Source: Actinomycetota bacterium
GTDB lineage: Bacteria; Actinomycetota; Actinomycetes; Actinomycetales; Microbacteriaceae
Assembly (NCBI GenBank): GCA_009704225.1
Contig: WLEN01000038.1
Coordinates: 1 to 6,648 of the forward strand
Direction: 5' to 3'
Length of the DNA stretch: 6,648 nucleotides
In this document: piece after piece, positions 1 to 6,238 of the stretch
Layout of the letters: the number at the start of each line of letters is the position of its first letter
How positions within the stretch are numbered: the stretch's first letter is position 1
Position numbers and translations under genes: made by a program
The notes under the pieces: generated by a model
The model's input: only the letters and a program-made list of their open reading frames with translations
Database searches by the model: none
Told to the model about the DNA's origin: nothing

Positions 1-1650
1 CGACAACTCCTCAAACAAATGCGTCCCGATCATTTCGAGGACATTTCCGCTGTACTTGCGCTGTATCGGCCGGGTCCGATGGGCGCGAAGTCCCACACGA
101 ATTACGCAATGCGCAAACAGGGGCAACAAGCAATCACACCCATCCACCCCGAACTCGCGGAATCACTCGCGGACATCCTCGGGCCGACCTATGGACTTAT
201 CGTCTATCAAGAACAGGTCATGGAAATCGCGCAGAGAGTGGCGGGGTATTCACTCGGACAGGCCGATAACCTTCGTCGGGCAATGGGAAAGAAAAGTAAG
301 GAAACTCTCGATAAAGAGTTTCCGCTGTTCTCGGCCGGAATGTTGGAGCGCGGATACACCAAACCGGCAATCAAGACGTTGTGGGACATCCTCGTTCCGT
401 TCTCGGATTACGCGTTCAACAAGTCGCACTCGGCCGCCTATGGAGTGATCGCCTACTTCACCGCTTACCTTAAAGCGCATTTCCCTGCCGAATTCATCGC
501 GGCGCTTCTCACCTCGGTCGGAGACGATCGTGACAAGTTGGGGGGGTATCTCGTCGAGGCGCGTCGTATGGGTGTCACTGTTCTGCCTCCAGACATCAAC
601 GAGTCCGACCTGTATTTCACCGCGGTCGGGGACGATGTCCGCTTCGGACTCGGGTCAATCAAGAACGTCGGAGAGAACGTGGTTGCTCACGTGACAACGG
701 AACGAATATCGGGGGGCGAGTACATCTCGGTGGAGAACTTCCTAAGTCGTGTGCCTTTGCCCGCGCTCAACAAACGCACCGTCGAGTCACTCTTCAAGTC
801 GGGAGCGTTCGACCGTTTCGGCCACACACGCCGTGCCCTTATTGAGGTCCACGAAAAGGTTGTTGACGACGCGACGCGCGAGAAGAAGGACGCGTCGAAG
901 GGTGATGTTGGATTTGATTTCGGAGAACTATTCGATCATCCCGTGCAATTAATCCCGGATCGACCTGAATGGCCGCGCAAGACCAAACTCGAATTCGAAC
1001 GCGAAATGTTGGGGCTGTATGTTTCCGACCACCCGCTGAACGGTCAAGAGATGATTCTTCAGCGCCACCGAACGTTACACGTTAGCGATCTCACCGCTAT
1101 CCCCAAAGTTGCGGACAGCGAAAGTGACGAAACCGAGTGGGAGCTGCAGGGAGCATCGGAAGACGACGTCATAACCTTGACCGGGCTTCTGCGCAACATC
1201 GAACATCGCACGGCACGAGCGTCAGGAAAGCAATACGCCTCCGCTGTTCTCGAGGACATGTCGGGTTCCATCGATTTGTCGATTCTGGGAAAGGCATACG
1301 ACGAACTTCGCCCTCTGCTTGTTAACGATTCCTTGGTCGCCATTAGTGGGCGCGTTCGGCTCCGCGAGCAGTTCCTCTCACTGATGGTTCGGAATGTGAA
1401 ACACCTCGACGTTTCTCAGGATGCGGAGGTGTCCATCATCAGAGTTCAGGTTCCGTCGGAACACTCGACCGCGACGCTTATCGCTGAGTTGGATGATGTT
1501 CTCAAGAGGCATCCCGGCGATGCCGAGGTGGAACTTCGACTTCGCCATGCGACGGGAATCCAGGTTTTTACGCTTCCACACCGCGTCACCGTGAGTGGCC
1601 CTCTCTACGGCGAACTAAAGCGCGTTTTAGGACCTAACTGTTTCGTTTAG
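1..1650 (+). CDS. dnaE: DNA polymerase III alpha subunit, C-terminal half (5' end outside window)
   Basis: Catalytic subunit of the replicative polymerase, which extends DNA in the replisome. The frame is open from base 1, and residues before the first ATG at 19 (RQLLKQ) still fit the family, so this is the end of a longer gene. 549 residues are visible; family members have roughly 1150-1200. The window opens after the palm aspartates, in the fingers region (ALYRPGPMG, window residues 20-28). The highly conserved FNKSHSAAYG follows near residue 138. A helix-hairpin-helix segment lies at about 244-275, a degenerate clamp-binding-like segment (FGELF) near 307, an OB fold at about 390-470, and the usual C-terminal domain ending in LKRVLGPNC. 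The stop is TAG at 1648-1650 and overlaps the stop of the opposing flavin reductase gene. No intrinsic terminator is visible at this convergent end. The family assignment is secure; the polymerase active site cannot be judged because it is upstream of the window. Confidence 0.97.
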   Translation, partial: RQLLKQMRPDHFEDISAVLALYRPGPMGAKSHTNYAMRKQGQQAITPIHPELAESLADILGPTYGLIVYQEQVMEIAQRVAGYSLGQADNLRRAMGKKSKETLDKEFPLFSAGMLERGYTKPAIKTLWDILVPFSDYAFNKSHSAAYGVIAYFTAYLKAHFPAEFIAALLTSVGDDRDKLGGYLVEARRMGVTVLPPDINESDLYFTAVGDDVRFGLGSIKNVGENVVAHVTTERISGGEYISVENFLSRVPLPALNKRTVESLFKSGAFDRFGHTRRALIEVHEKVVDDATREKKDASKGDVGFDFGELFDHPVQLIPDRPEWPRKTKLEFEREMLGLYVSDHPLNGQEMILQRHRTLHVSDLTAIPKVADSESDETEWELQGASEDDVITLTGLLRNIEHRTARASGKQYASAVLEDMSGSIDLSILGKAYDELRPLLVNDSLVAISGRVRLREQFLSLMVRNVKHLDVSQDAEVSIIRVQVPSEHSTATLIAELDDVLKRHPGDAEVELRLRHATGIQVFTLPHRVTVSGPLYGELKRVLGPNCFV

Positions 1651-2135
1651 TCTGCGACGATCTCGCCAACACGGTGATAGCGACGATCGACGTACACGAG
1701 TGGCGGGTAATCGGCGTGCGTCTCACCGTCGCTGATATCAAACACGATTGTCGCGTTGTCGCCGACCTCGGTGACGGCTACCACTGTGGCGAGAAGCGCG
1801 GCTCGAACGCCGCGCAGTTGGGGGAGTCCGCCCAGCCCAGGAGCCCAATGGTCGCCCGCGAAGCGCTGTGAGAAGTCACCTGCCATGATGCGAGAGATGT
1901 CGATTTGGTCGCCGCTGAGGAAATGAAGAATGACGGGTTTACCCATCGCTAACGCCGGGTACGACGAGGCGTGTTGCGCAATATTGACAGTTGCTCGAGG
2001 GGGAGTGGCCGAGAACGAGGCAAGTGACGTTGCCGTGAATCCGGCGGGCGTTCCGTCATCCAAGTTCCCCGTGATCACCGCAACGCCAGCGGGATGCAAA
2101 GAGAATGCTGCGAGGAATGCCTCCTGTGGCGTCAC
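1647..2135 (-). CDS. Flavin reductase domain protein (HpaC/RutF-like)
   Basis: Probable NAD(P)H:flavin oxidoreductase of the small FMN-binding split-barrel family. Such proteins supply reduced flavin to a partner monooxygenase or act as flavin-dependent oxidoreductases. The family pattern is clear: [10 protein letters not shown] near the N-terminus, then [15 protein letters not shown], a [10 protein letters not shown] strand, a QRFAGDHW segment, and [14 protein letters not shown] at the C-terminus. With the GTG at 2135 the protein is 162 residues, normal for the family. I prefer this start (or GTG at 2144) to the in-frame ATG at 2192. The 19 extra residues are not family-like, use TTA, AAT and AGG codons, have no ribosome site before the ATG, and contain a -10-like AATAAT and a GAGAGG Shine-Dalgarno-like site. 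GAGAGG sits 12 bases from the 2135 GTG and only 3 from the 2144 GTG, so the exact start is open. The stop TAA (1649-1647) overlaps the dnaE stop. No monooxygenase partner is in the window, so the substrate is unknown. Confidence 0.86.
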   Translation of the reverse strand: MTPQEAFLAAFSLHPAGVAVITGNLDDGTPAGFTATSLASFSATPPRATVNIAQHASSYPALAMGKPVILHFLSGDQIDISRIMAGDFSQRFAGDHWAPGLGGLPQLRGVRAALLATVVAVTEVGDNATIVFDISDGETHADYPPLVYVDRRYHRVGEIVAD

Positions 2136-2171
2136 GATGGTCACAATCCTCTCAATGGCTTTCTCGTCATC

Positions 2172-2177
2172 ATTATT
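2172..2177 (-). promoter_or_regulatory. Candidate -10 box for the flavin reductase gene
   Basis: On the - strand this reads AATAAT, one base from TATAAT. It would start RNA near 2165, giving a leader of 20-30 bases that contains GAGAGG (- strand, 2153-2148) ahead of the GTG starts at 2144 and 2135. No good -35 box is visible at the normal distance. Its position inside the ATG-2192 reading is one reason to prefer the downstream start. Confidence 0.35.
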
Positions 2178-2186
2178 CCCGAACGG

Positions 2187-2192
2187 TAACAT
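2187..2192 (+). promoter_or_regulatory. Candidate -10 box for nrdR-pyrD
   Basis: TAACAT fits the TAnnnT pattern used by actinobacterial housekeeping sigma factors. It lies 47 bases before the nrdR ATG, so RNA would start near 2199 and carry a leader of about 40 bases. No convincing -35 box is seen. It stands back to back with the candidate flavin reductase -10, with 9 bases between them. Confidence 0.3.
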
Positions 2193-2201
2193 GGAAAATC
2201 A

Positions 2202-2218
2202 CGGCAACGCGGTTGTCG
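2202..2218 (+). repeat. Imperfect inverted repeat in the nrdR leader
   Basis: CGGCAAC (2202-2208) and GTTGTCG (2212-2218) are inverted copies around a GCG centre, with one mismatch that could form a G-U pair in RNA. The repeat lies just downstream of the candidate nrdR -10, where it could be an operator or a small leader hairpin. It does not resemble the AT-rich NrdR box, so direct autoregulation by NrdR through this site is unlikely. It may be chance. Confidence 0.35.
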
Positions 2219-2239
2219 CCCTACGCGAAAGGTGACTAC

Positions 2240-2707
2240 ATGTTTTGCCCCTTTTGCCGCTTCACCGATACTCGCGTCATCGACTCGCGCACTTCGGATG
2301 ACGGACTCTCTGTTCGTCGTCGACGGGAATGCCCTGACTGCGGTGGGCGCTGGTCTACCCTCGAAACCGCGAGCCTTTCGGTAATTAAACGTAACGGCGT
2401 GATCGAGGCGTTTTCTCGTGAAAAAATTGTGGCGGGAGTCCGCAAAGCGTGTCAGGGACGCCCGGTGTCGGATGCGGATTTGGCAGGACTTGCGCAGCGC
2501 GTCGAGGAAAGCATTCGAGCAACCGGAGTGTCCCAGATCGACGCCAACGAGATTGGTTTGTCGATACTGCCAGAACTTCGCACCATCGATCTGGTGGCCT
2601 ATTTGCGATTCGCGAGTGTGTATCAGGCATTCGATTCACTCAACGATTTTGAGTCGGCCATTGTCGTTTTGAGAGCCGAAGAGGAGTCAAAGGGCGACCC
2701 CGCGTGA
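2240..2707 (+). CDS. nrdR: Transcriptional repressor NrdR
   Basis: Zinc-ribbon and ATP-cone repressor that senses dATP/ATP and controls ribonucleotide reductase genes by binding NrdR boxes. It has 155 residues, the normal size. The N-terminal zinc ribbon has Cys3, Cys6, Cys31 and Cys34 (CPFC and CPDC), with the family-typical [17 protein letters not shown] between the pairs. The ATP cone starts near residue 47 with [16 protein letters not shown] and runs to about [11 protein letters not shown]. The ATG at 2240 is chosen because AAAGGTGA (2228-2235) is a strong ribosome site about 7 bases upstream and because the Met-Phe-Cys-Pro-Phe-Cys start matches the family. The frame is open further upstream to 2105, but that part is antisense to the flavin reductase gene. 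The stop TGA shares bases with the pyrD GTG start, so the two are probably translated from one mRNA. No ribonucleotide reductase gene and no recognisable NrdR box is in the window, so its targets lie elsewhere. Confidence 0.97.
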   Translation: MFCPFCRFTDTRVIDSRTSDDGLSVRRRRECPDCGGRWSTLETASLSVIKRNGVIEAFSREKIVAGVRKACQGRPVSDADLAGLAQRVEESIRATGVSQIDANEIGLSILPELRTIDLVAYLRFASVYQAFDSLNDFESAIVVLRAEEESKGDPA

Positions 2708-3720
2708 TTTATCGCACGTTGTTTCGTCTCGTGTTCGCAAGAATGGACGCCGAAAATGCTCACGAACTCGTGGTGTCACTTTTGGTTCTCGGGCAACGAA
2801 TTGGACTCACCCCGCTACTTCGTATTTTCACGCGTCCGCCCCGTTCGGCACGGGTTGATGCGCTGGGCTTGCACTTCGAATCACCTTTCGGAATCGCTGC
2901 AGGTTTCGACAAGAATGCCATCGCCTATCGAATTCTCTGGGGGCTCGGGTTCGGGCATGTTGAGGTCGGTACCGTCACCGCACATCCACAAGAGGGAAAT
3001 CCTCGACCACGATTGTTTCGCCTTCGTGCCGATCATGCGTTGATTAACCGGATGGGATTCAATAACGAGGGGGCAGTGGCCGTCGCTCCTCGACTTCGCC
3101 GCCGACGTGGCCCAATTGTCGGAGTCAATATCGGGAAAAGCCGACGTGTCGATGTTGACGATGCCCGGGGCGATTATCTCGCGTCAACCAGGCTCTTGGC
3201 GCCGGTTGCCGATTACCTGGTTGTCAACGTGTCGTCGCCCAACACGCCGGGCTTGCGTGGGCTTCAAGAATTGGACAAACTCGAGCCGCTGCTGCGTGAC
3301 GTGAAGAACGAGGCCGGCGCAACTCCCGTATTGGTGAAGATTGCCCCGGACCTGACGGATCGCGCCATCGACGCCGTTGCTGACTTGGTGCTGGAGATCG
3401 GGCTCGACGGAATCATTGCCACCAACACCACACTTTCCCGAGATGGACTAGCCACTCCCGTCACGGAAGTTGAGGCGATGGGTGCCGGCGGGCTGTCCGG
3501 TCCGCCACTGGCCGAACGCTCGATCCACATCGTTCGCCGGTTGCGCGCGCGAGTTGGCGGAGATTTGTGCATCATCTCAGTTGGCGGAGTCACAACGGCC
3601 GCAGACGTCGCCGAACGTTTGGCGGCCGGCGCAACCCTGGTTCAGGGCTATACGGCGTTCCTCTACGAAGGGCCGTTCTGGGCGGCCCGGATAACTAAGG
3701 GTTTGACTCGCGGATTATGA
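2704..3720 (+). CDS. pyrD: Dihydroorotate dehydrogenase, quinone-dependent (class 2)
   Basis: Oxidises dihydroorotate to orotate in pyrimidine synthesis and passes the electrons through FMN to membrane quinone. 338 residues, usual for class 2. The N-terminal roughly 45 residues form the hydrophobic/amphipathic extension that docks class 2 enzymes on the membrane. Motifs in order: GIAAGFDKN (63-71), [21 protein letters not shown] (from 87), NRMGFNNEG (115-123), GVNIGKS (140-146), [11 protein letters not shown] (175-185) with Ser178 as the class 2 catalytic base, [28 protein letters not shown] and the FMN phosphate-site segment near [10 protein letters not shown]. The stretch between 124 and 138 is short and Arg-rich compared with relatives. 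The GTG start overlaps the nrdR stop by 4 bases (GTGA), and AAAGGG (2689-2694) lies 9 bases upstream. The last sense codon, TTA, is read on the other strand as the TAA stop of the DUF3043 gene. It belongs to respiration as well as pyrimidine supply. Confidence 0.96.
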   Translation: MIYRTLFRLVFARMDAENAHELVVSLLVLGQRIGLTPLLRIFTRPPRSARVDALGLHFESPFGIAAGFDKNAIAYRILWGLGFGHVEVGTVTAHPQEGNPRPRLFRLRADHALINRMGFNNEGAVAVAPRLRRRRGPIVGVNIGKSRRVDVDDARGDYLASTRLLAPVADYLVVNVSSPNTPGLRGLQELDKLEPLLRDVKNEAGATPVLVKIAPDLTDRAIDAVADLVLEIGLDGIIATNTTLSRDGLATPVTEVEAMGAGGLSGPPLAERSIHIVRRLRARVGGDLCIISVGGVTTAADVAERLAAGATLVQGYTAFLYEGPFWAARITKGLTRGL

Positions 3721-4287
3721 CGGGTGTTCGCCGCGCGCCACTTGCGGCTTGGGAACACGCAGTGGACGGAACTGGAACGCGCGGGTCGATGCGTACCAGC
3801 GGTGTCCCTTTTCAATGTTTGACGCACCGAACTTGTCCGTCATCATTCGAAGTAATTTGCGACTGAAGATTAGAGCGTCGGCGACGGCAGTGAGGAAAAA
3901 GCCATACATAGCGATGAGAACGGTGAGCTGAAAGACGGCACCGGATCCATCAGTCGCGGTGTACTGGGGGAGGAACGTGGCAATGATTACCGCGAACATC
4001 AGCGGAATCATGAATTCTCCAATGGTGTATCGCGCATCCACGAAGTCACGCACGAAACGTCGCTGCGAGCCTTTATCACGAGCGGGCATATATCGCTCGT
4101 CTCCTGCTTCGTATCCCTGGCGGGCTACGAGGCGTTCGTTCGCTCGCTTCCTCCGATCTTCCTTCGTCGTCTTGGTCTTTGTGCGTTTTGCGACGAGAGG
4201 GCGCTTGTTGGCGGCTTCACGCTCTTTGCGGCTCGGTGTGGCTCGTCCTTTGCCGGTGGTGGGCGAAGTGTCGGCGGAGTCGGTCAC
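3715..4287 (-). CDS. DUF3043-type actinobacterial membrane protein, function unknown
   Basis: 190 residues, matching the actinobacterial DUF3043 family by pattern: an opening GKGRATPSRKEREAANKRPLV (from residue 12), a strongly basic region to about 57, then GDERYMPARDKG (62-73), RRFVRDFVDARY (76-87) and GEFMIPL (90-96). Two membrane helices follow at about 90-109 and 118-141, with a short polar loop between them. The C-terminal tail of about 50 residues is basic. The long charged N-terminal region and the tail probably both face the cytoplasm. No enzyme motif is seen and the family's role is not known to me. The start is GTG at 4287, with GAGAGG on the - strand (4300-4295) 7 bases upstream, the same ribosome site as ctaC. 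The gene ends inside the last codons of pyrD and diverges from the dipeptidase gene. No functional link to its neighbours can be read from the sequence. Confidence 0.92.
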   Translation of the reverse strand: MTDSADTSPTTGKGRATPSRKEREAANKRPLVAKRTKTKTTKEDRRKRANERLVARQGYEAGDERYMPARDKGSQRRFVRDFVDARYTIGEFMIPLMFAVIIATFLPQYTATDGSGAVFQLTVLIAMYGFFLTAVADALIFSRKLLRMMTDKFGASNIEKGHRWYASTRAFQFRPLRVPKPQVARGEHPS

Positions 4288-4312
4288 GACGGTTCCTCTC
4301 GATAGGTGCTTC

Positions 4313-4320
4313 TAAGATTA
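4313..4320. promoter_or_regulatory. Candidate bidirectional promoter with overlapping -10 boxes
   Basis: The 8 bases TAAGATTA hold a -10 box on each strand: TAAGAT at 4313-4318 on + and TAATCT at 4320-4315 on -. On + the predicted RNA start is at or next to the A of the dipeptidase ATG (4326), giving a leaderless mRNA; no ribosome site precedes that ATG. On - RNA would start near 4308, giving a leader of about 21 bases that contains GAGAGG for the DUF3043 gene. The two starts would lie about 18 bases apart, as reported for bacterial bidirectional promoters. Neither -35 region is convincing. Confidence 0.5.
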
Positions 4321-4325
4321 CCGTT

Positions 4326-5720
4326 ATGACGCATTCCTCTCGTTCCCTTGGCGATATTCGAGCCCGAATTGACGCAACCTTCCCTGAATCACTTGAGACT
4401 CTCAAATCTCTGGTTCGAATTCCGAGCGTCTCGTGGGACGGGTTTCCGAGCGAAGAGGTTCACCGTTCAGCCGAGTTTGTCGCCGAACGGGTGCGTTCCT
4501 TGGGAATCTTTGAGGACGTCCGTGTCGTGACGGAACCTTTTGCGGACGGGCCCGGATACGGCCAGCCGGCCGTTCTCGCCCGCAGGAACCCAGCGCCGGG
4601 CTATCCGACTGTTCTGCTTTATGCCCACCATGACGTACAGCCTCCGGGTGATTCGCAAGCGTGGGAGAGCGCCCCATTTGAACCAGTCGAGCGAGACGGA
4701 CGTCTTTACGGTAGAGGTGCAGCTGACGACAAGGCCGGGGTTGTCGTGCACTTGACCGCACTCGAAACCATCGCCAACATTCTCGGCGATGACCTCAACA
4801 TCGGGCTCGCACTGTTCATCGAAGGGGAGGAGGAGTTTGGGTCCCGTTCCTTCACATCAATCCTCGATCGCCACGCCGCGATTCTGGAAAGTGACGTCAT
4901 TGTGGTTGCCGACTCAGACAACCGTTCGGTGGACATCCCGTCATTGACCGTTAGTCTGCGGGGGAACGTTGCCTTCTCCCTTACGGTGTCAACGCTCGAA
5001 CACGCCTCTCACTCTGGAATGCTCGGAGGAGCAGTTCCCGACGCGATGATGGCGACGACCACACTGCTGGCCAGGTTATACAACGAGGACGGTTCCGTTG
5101 CGATTGCGGGGCTGCGGACACACAACGCACCCGTGCCCGAATTCACACGGGATGAACTGGTTCACGATTCGGGATTGAAAGACGGCGTCAGCGATATCGG
5201 GACGGGCCCAATTCTCTCGCGCATGTGGTTCCAGCCAGCGATTTCGATCACGGGTATCGACGCGCCAACCGTTCAGAACGCGTCCAACACACTGATTCCG
5301 TCCGTCACAGTCAAGATCTCGGTGCGCATCGCGCCAGGGCAGACCTCGGTCGACGCCTATGCGCACATCGAAAAGCACCTCCGCGCGACCGTCCCGTGGG
5401 GCGCCCATCTCGAATTCAGTCACATCGATTTAGGCGACTCGTTTCTCGTGGATGCTTCGGGGAGTGCGGCGACACTCGAACTCGAGGCTCTGCGCGATGC
5501 CTGGGAAGGCGCTGATCCAGTCAAGGTAGGAGTGGGTGGTTCCATTCCGTTTGTCGCCGATTTGGTCGAACGTTTCCCCAACGCTCAGATTCTGATTACC
5601 GGAGTCGAGGACCCGTTATCGCGGGCGCACAGCCCCAATGAATCTCTTTCCCTCACGGTGTTACGCCGAGCTATGCTCGCCGAAACATTGTTCTTGGTTC
5701 GACTGAATGAACGCGATTGA
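4326..5720 (+). CDS. M20-family zinc metallodipeptidase
   Basis: Cytoplasmic dipeptidase/carboxypeptidase of the M20 (CNDP/DapE/ArgE-like) family, which uses two metal ions to cleave peptides from the C-terminal side. Exact substrates are not known. 464 residues, normal length, with no signal peptide. By comparison with the family, the metal and catalytic residues are all present: His101 and catalytic Asp103 (YAHHDVQPPG), bridging Asp134 (GRGAADDK), catalytic Glu169 and metal Glu170 (EGEEEFGS), Asp194 (VADSDN) and His435 (SRAHSPNES). The dimerisation (lid) domain, with SHSGMLGG near its start, is inserted between the two parts of the catalytic domain. The ATG at 4326 is chosen because LGDIRARIDATFPESLETLKSLVRIPSVS is the normal family N-terminus. 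The open frame reaching back to 4179 is only antisense to the DUF3043 gene. No Shine-Dalgarno site is close, and a -10 box ends 7 bases before the ATG, so translation is probably leaderless. It may be a salvage enzyme for peptides or cell-wall fragments; that is inference. Confidence 0.95.
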   Translation: MTHSSRSLGDIRARIDATFPESLETLKSLVRIPSVSWDGFPSEEVHRSAEFVAERVRSLGIFEDVRVVTEPFADGPGYGQPAVLARRNPAPGYPTVLLYAHHDVQPPGDSQAWESAPFEPVERDGRLYGRGAADDKAGVVVHLTALETIANILGDDLNIGLALFIEGEEEFGSRSFTSILDRHAAILESDVIVVADSDNRSVDIPSLTVSLRGNVAFSLTVSTLEHASHSGMLGGAVPDAMMATTTLLARLYNEDGSVAIAGLRTHNAPVPEFTRDELVHDSGLKDGVSDIGTGPILSRMWFQPAISITGIDAPTVQNASNTLIPSVTVKISVRIAPGQTSVDAYAHIEKHLRATVPWGAHLEFSHIDLGDSFLVDASGSAATLELEALRDAWEGADPVKVGVGGSIPFVADLVERFPNAQILITGVEDPLSRAHSPNESLSLTVLRRAMLAETLFLVRLNERD

Positions 5721-5733
5721 CCGACGGACGAGG

Positions 5734-5739
5734 TAAAAT
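5734..5739 (+). promoter_or_regulatory. -10 box directly upstream of erpA
   Basis: TAAAAT, one base from TATAAT, ends 6 bases before the erpA ATG, so RNA would start at the A of the ATG and be leaderless. AGG just before it (5731-5733) is 12 bases from the ATG and could act as a weak ribosome site on readthrough RNA from the dipeptidase gene. TTGACC at 5717-5722 is too close (11 bases) to serve as its -35 box. Confidence 0.5.
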
Positions 5740-5745
5740 CAAGCC

Positions 5746-6108
5746 ATGACCGAAATCACCGGAAACACCGTGACCGAAAAATCCCACGGCGTCGTGCTCA
5801 CTCCGACCGCCGTCGTCAAAGCGAAAGCGTTGATGGAACGCGAACAACGTGATGATTTGCGCCTACGACTCGTCGTCAAGGCCGGTGGCTGCAGCGGATT
5901 CAAGTACGACATGTTCTTCGACGAGCGTGACAACGACGGCGACGCGATTGTTGCGTTTGACGGCGTCGAAGTTGTGGTCGACAAAAAGAGCGCTCCGTAT
6001 CTCGAAGGCGCATCGATCGACTACGAGGACACGCTCCACTCGTCAGGCTTCCAAATCAACAACCCCAACGCGGCTAGCACGTGTGCGTGCGGAGACTCGT
6101 TCAACTAA
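5746..6108 (+). CDS. erpA: Iron-sulfur cluster insertion protein ErpA (HesB/IscA type)
   Basis: A-type carrier that delivers Fe-S clusters to apo-proteins in the cytoplasm. 120 residues, standard length. The three cluster-binding cysteines are present: Cys49 in GGCSGF, and Cys113 and Cys115 in CACGDSF at the C-terminus. The region GVEVVVDKKSAPYLEGASIDY and the FQINNPNA segment are also family hallmarks. The first 14 residues are poorly conserved, and an in-frame GTG at 5770 (residue 9), with GGA about 7 bases upstream, is a possible later start. I keep the ATG because the -10 box is placed exactly for leaderless transcription from it. The gene lies 25 bases after the dipeptidase stop and is followed by a strong terminator, so it forms the end of that unit while probably also having its own promoter. 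Placement before ctaC is common in actinobacteria and fits a role in supplying respiratory enzymes, though subunit II itself carries copper rather than Fe-S. Confidence 0.96.
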   Translation: MTEITGNTVTEKSHGVVLTPTAVVKAKALMEREQRDDLRLRLVVKAGGCSGFKYDMFFDERDNDGDAIVAFDGVEVVVDKKSAPYLEGASIDYEDTLHSSGFQINNPNAASTCACGDSFN

Positions 6109-6126
6109 CATCCACCGAGCAGAAAC

Positions 6127-6161
6127 AACCGCGCAAAATCCCCAGATTTTCGCGGTTTTTT
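6127..6161 (+). terminator. Rho-independent terminator after erpA
   Basis: Stem AACCGCG (6127-6133) pairs with CGCGGTT (6151-6157). After one bulged C (6134), AAAATC (6135-6140) pairs with GATTTT (6145-6150), leaving the loop CCCA. The descending arm runs into six T at 6156-6161. It begins 18 bases after the erpA stop and separates erpA from ctaC. On the - strand the A-rich left side does not give a comparable T tract, so it acts mainly on the + strand. Confidence 0.93.
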
Positions 6162-6197
6162 CGTCTCAAATGAGCAAAACAGAGCCTGGGAATGTCG

Positions 6198-6203
6198 TAG
6201 ACT
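6198..6203 (+). promoter_or_regulatory. Candidate -10 box for the ctaC operon
   Basis: TAGACT fits the actinobacterial TAnnnT -10 pattern. RNA would start near 6210, giving a leader of about 29 bases that includes the GAGAGG ribosome site (6227-6232). It lies just past the erpA terminator, where a new promoter is needed. No clear -35 box is visible. Confidence 0.45.
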
Positions 6204-6238
6204 ACAAACACAGCAACACGGATGTCGAGAGGTTCCCA

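Noticed and set aside
2105..2239. In-frame upstream extension of nrdR
   Set aside because: It runs over the flavin reductase start and the promoter region. NrdR begins with its zinc ribbon at the 2240 ATG, which has a strong ribosome site.
3710..3736. CGCGG...CCGCG pairing at the pyrD/DUF3043 junction as a shared terminator
   Set aside because: The stem is only 5 base pairs with a long loop and no T tract on either strand.
4179..4325. In-frame upstream extension of the M20 dipeptidase reading frame
   Set aside because: It is wholly or mostly antisense to the DUF3043 gene, is rich in Arg/Trp/Cys unlike the family, and the normal family N-terminus starts at the 4326 ATG.
4402..4761. - strand open frames of 94-119 codons opposite the dipeptidase gene
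   Set aside because: They are Arg/Pro-rich shadow frames opposite conserved M20 motifs, as expected from GC-biased third positions.
5717..5739. TTGACC plus TAAAAT as a complete -35/-10 promoter for erpA
   Set aside because: The 11-base spacing is too short for a sigma-70-type promoter, so only the -10 box is kept.
6165..6174. Short inverted repeat CTCA-AA-TGAG after the erpA terminator
   Set aside because: Four-base arms are too short to mean much, and it is not placed well against the candidate ctaC -10 box; likely chance.
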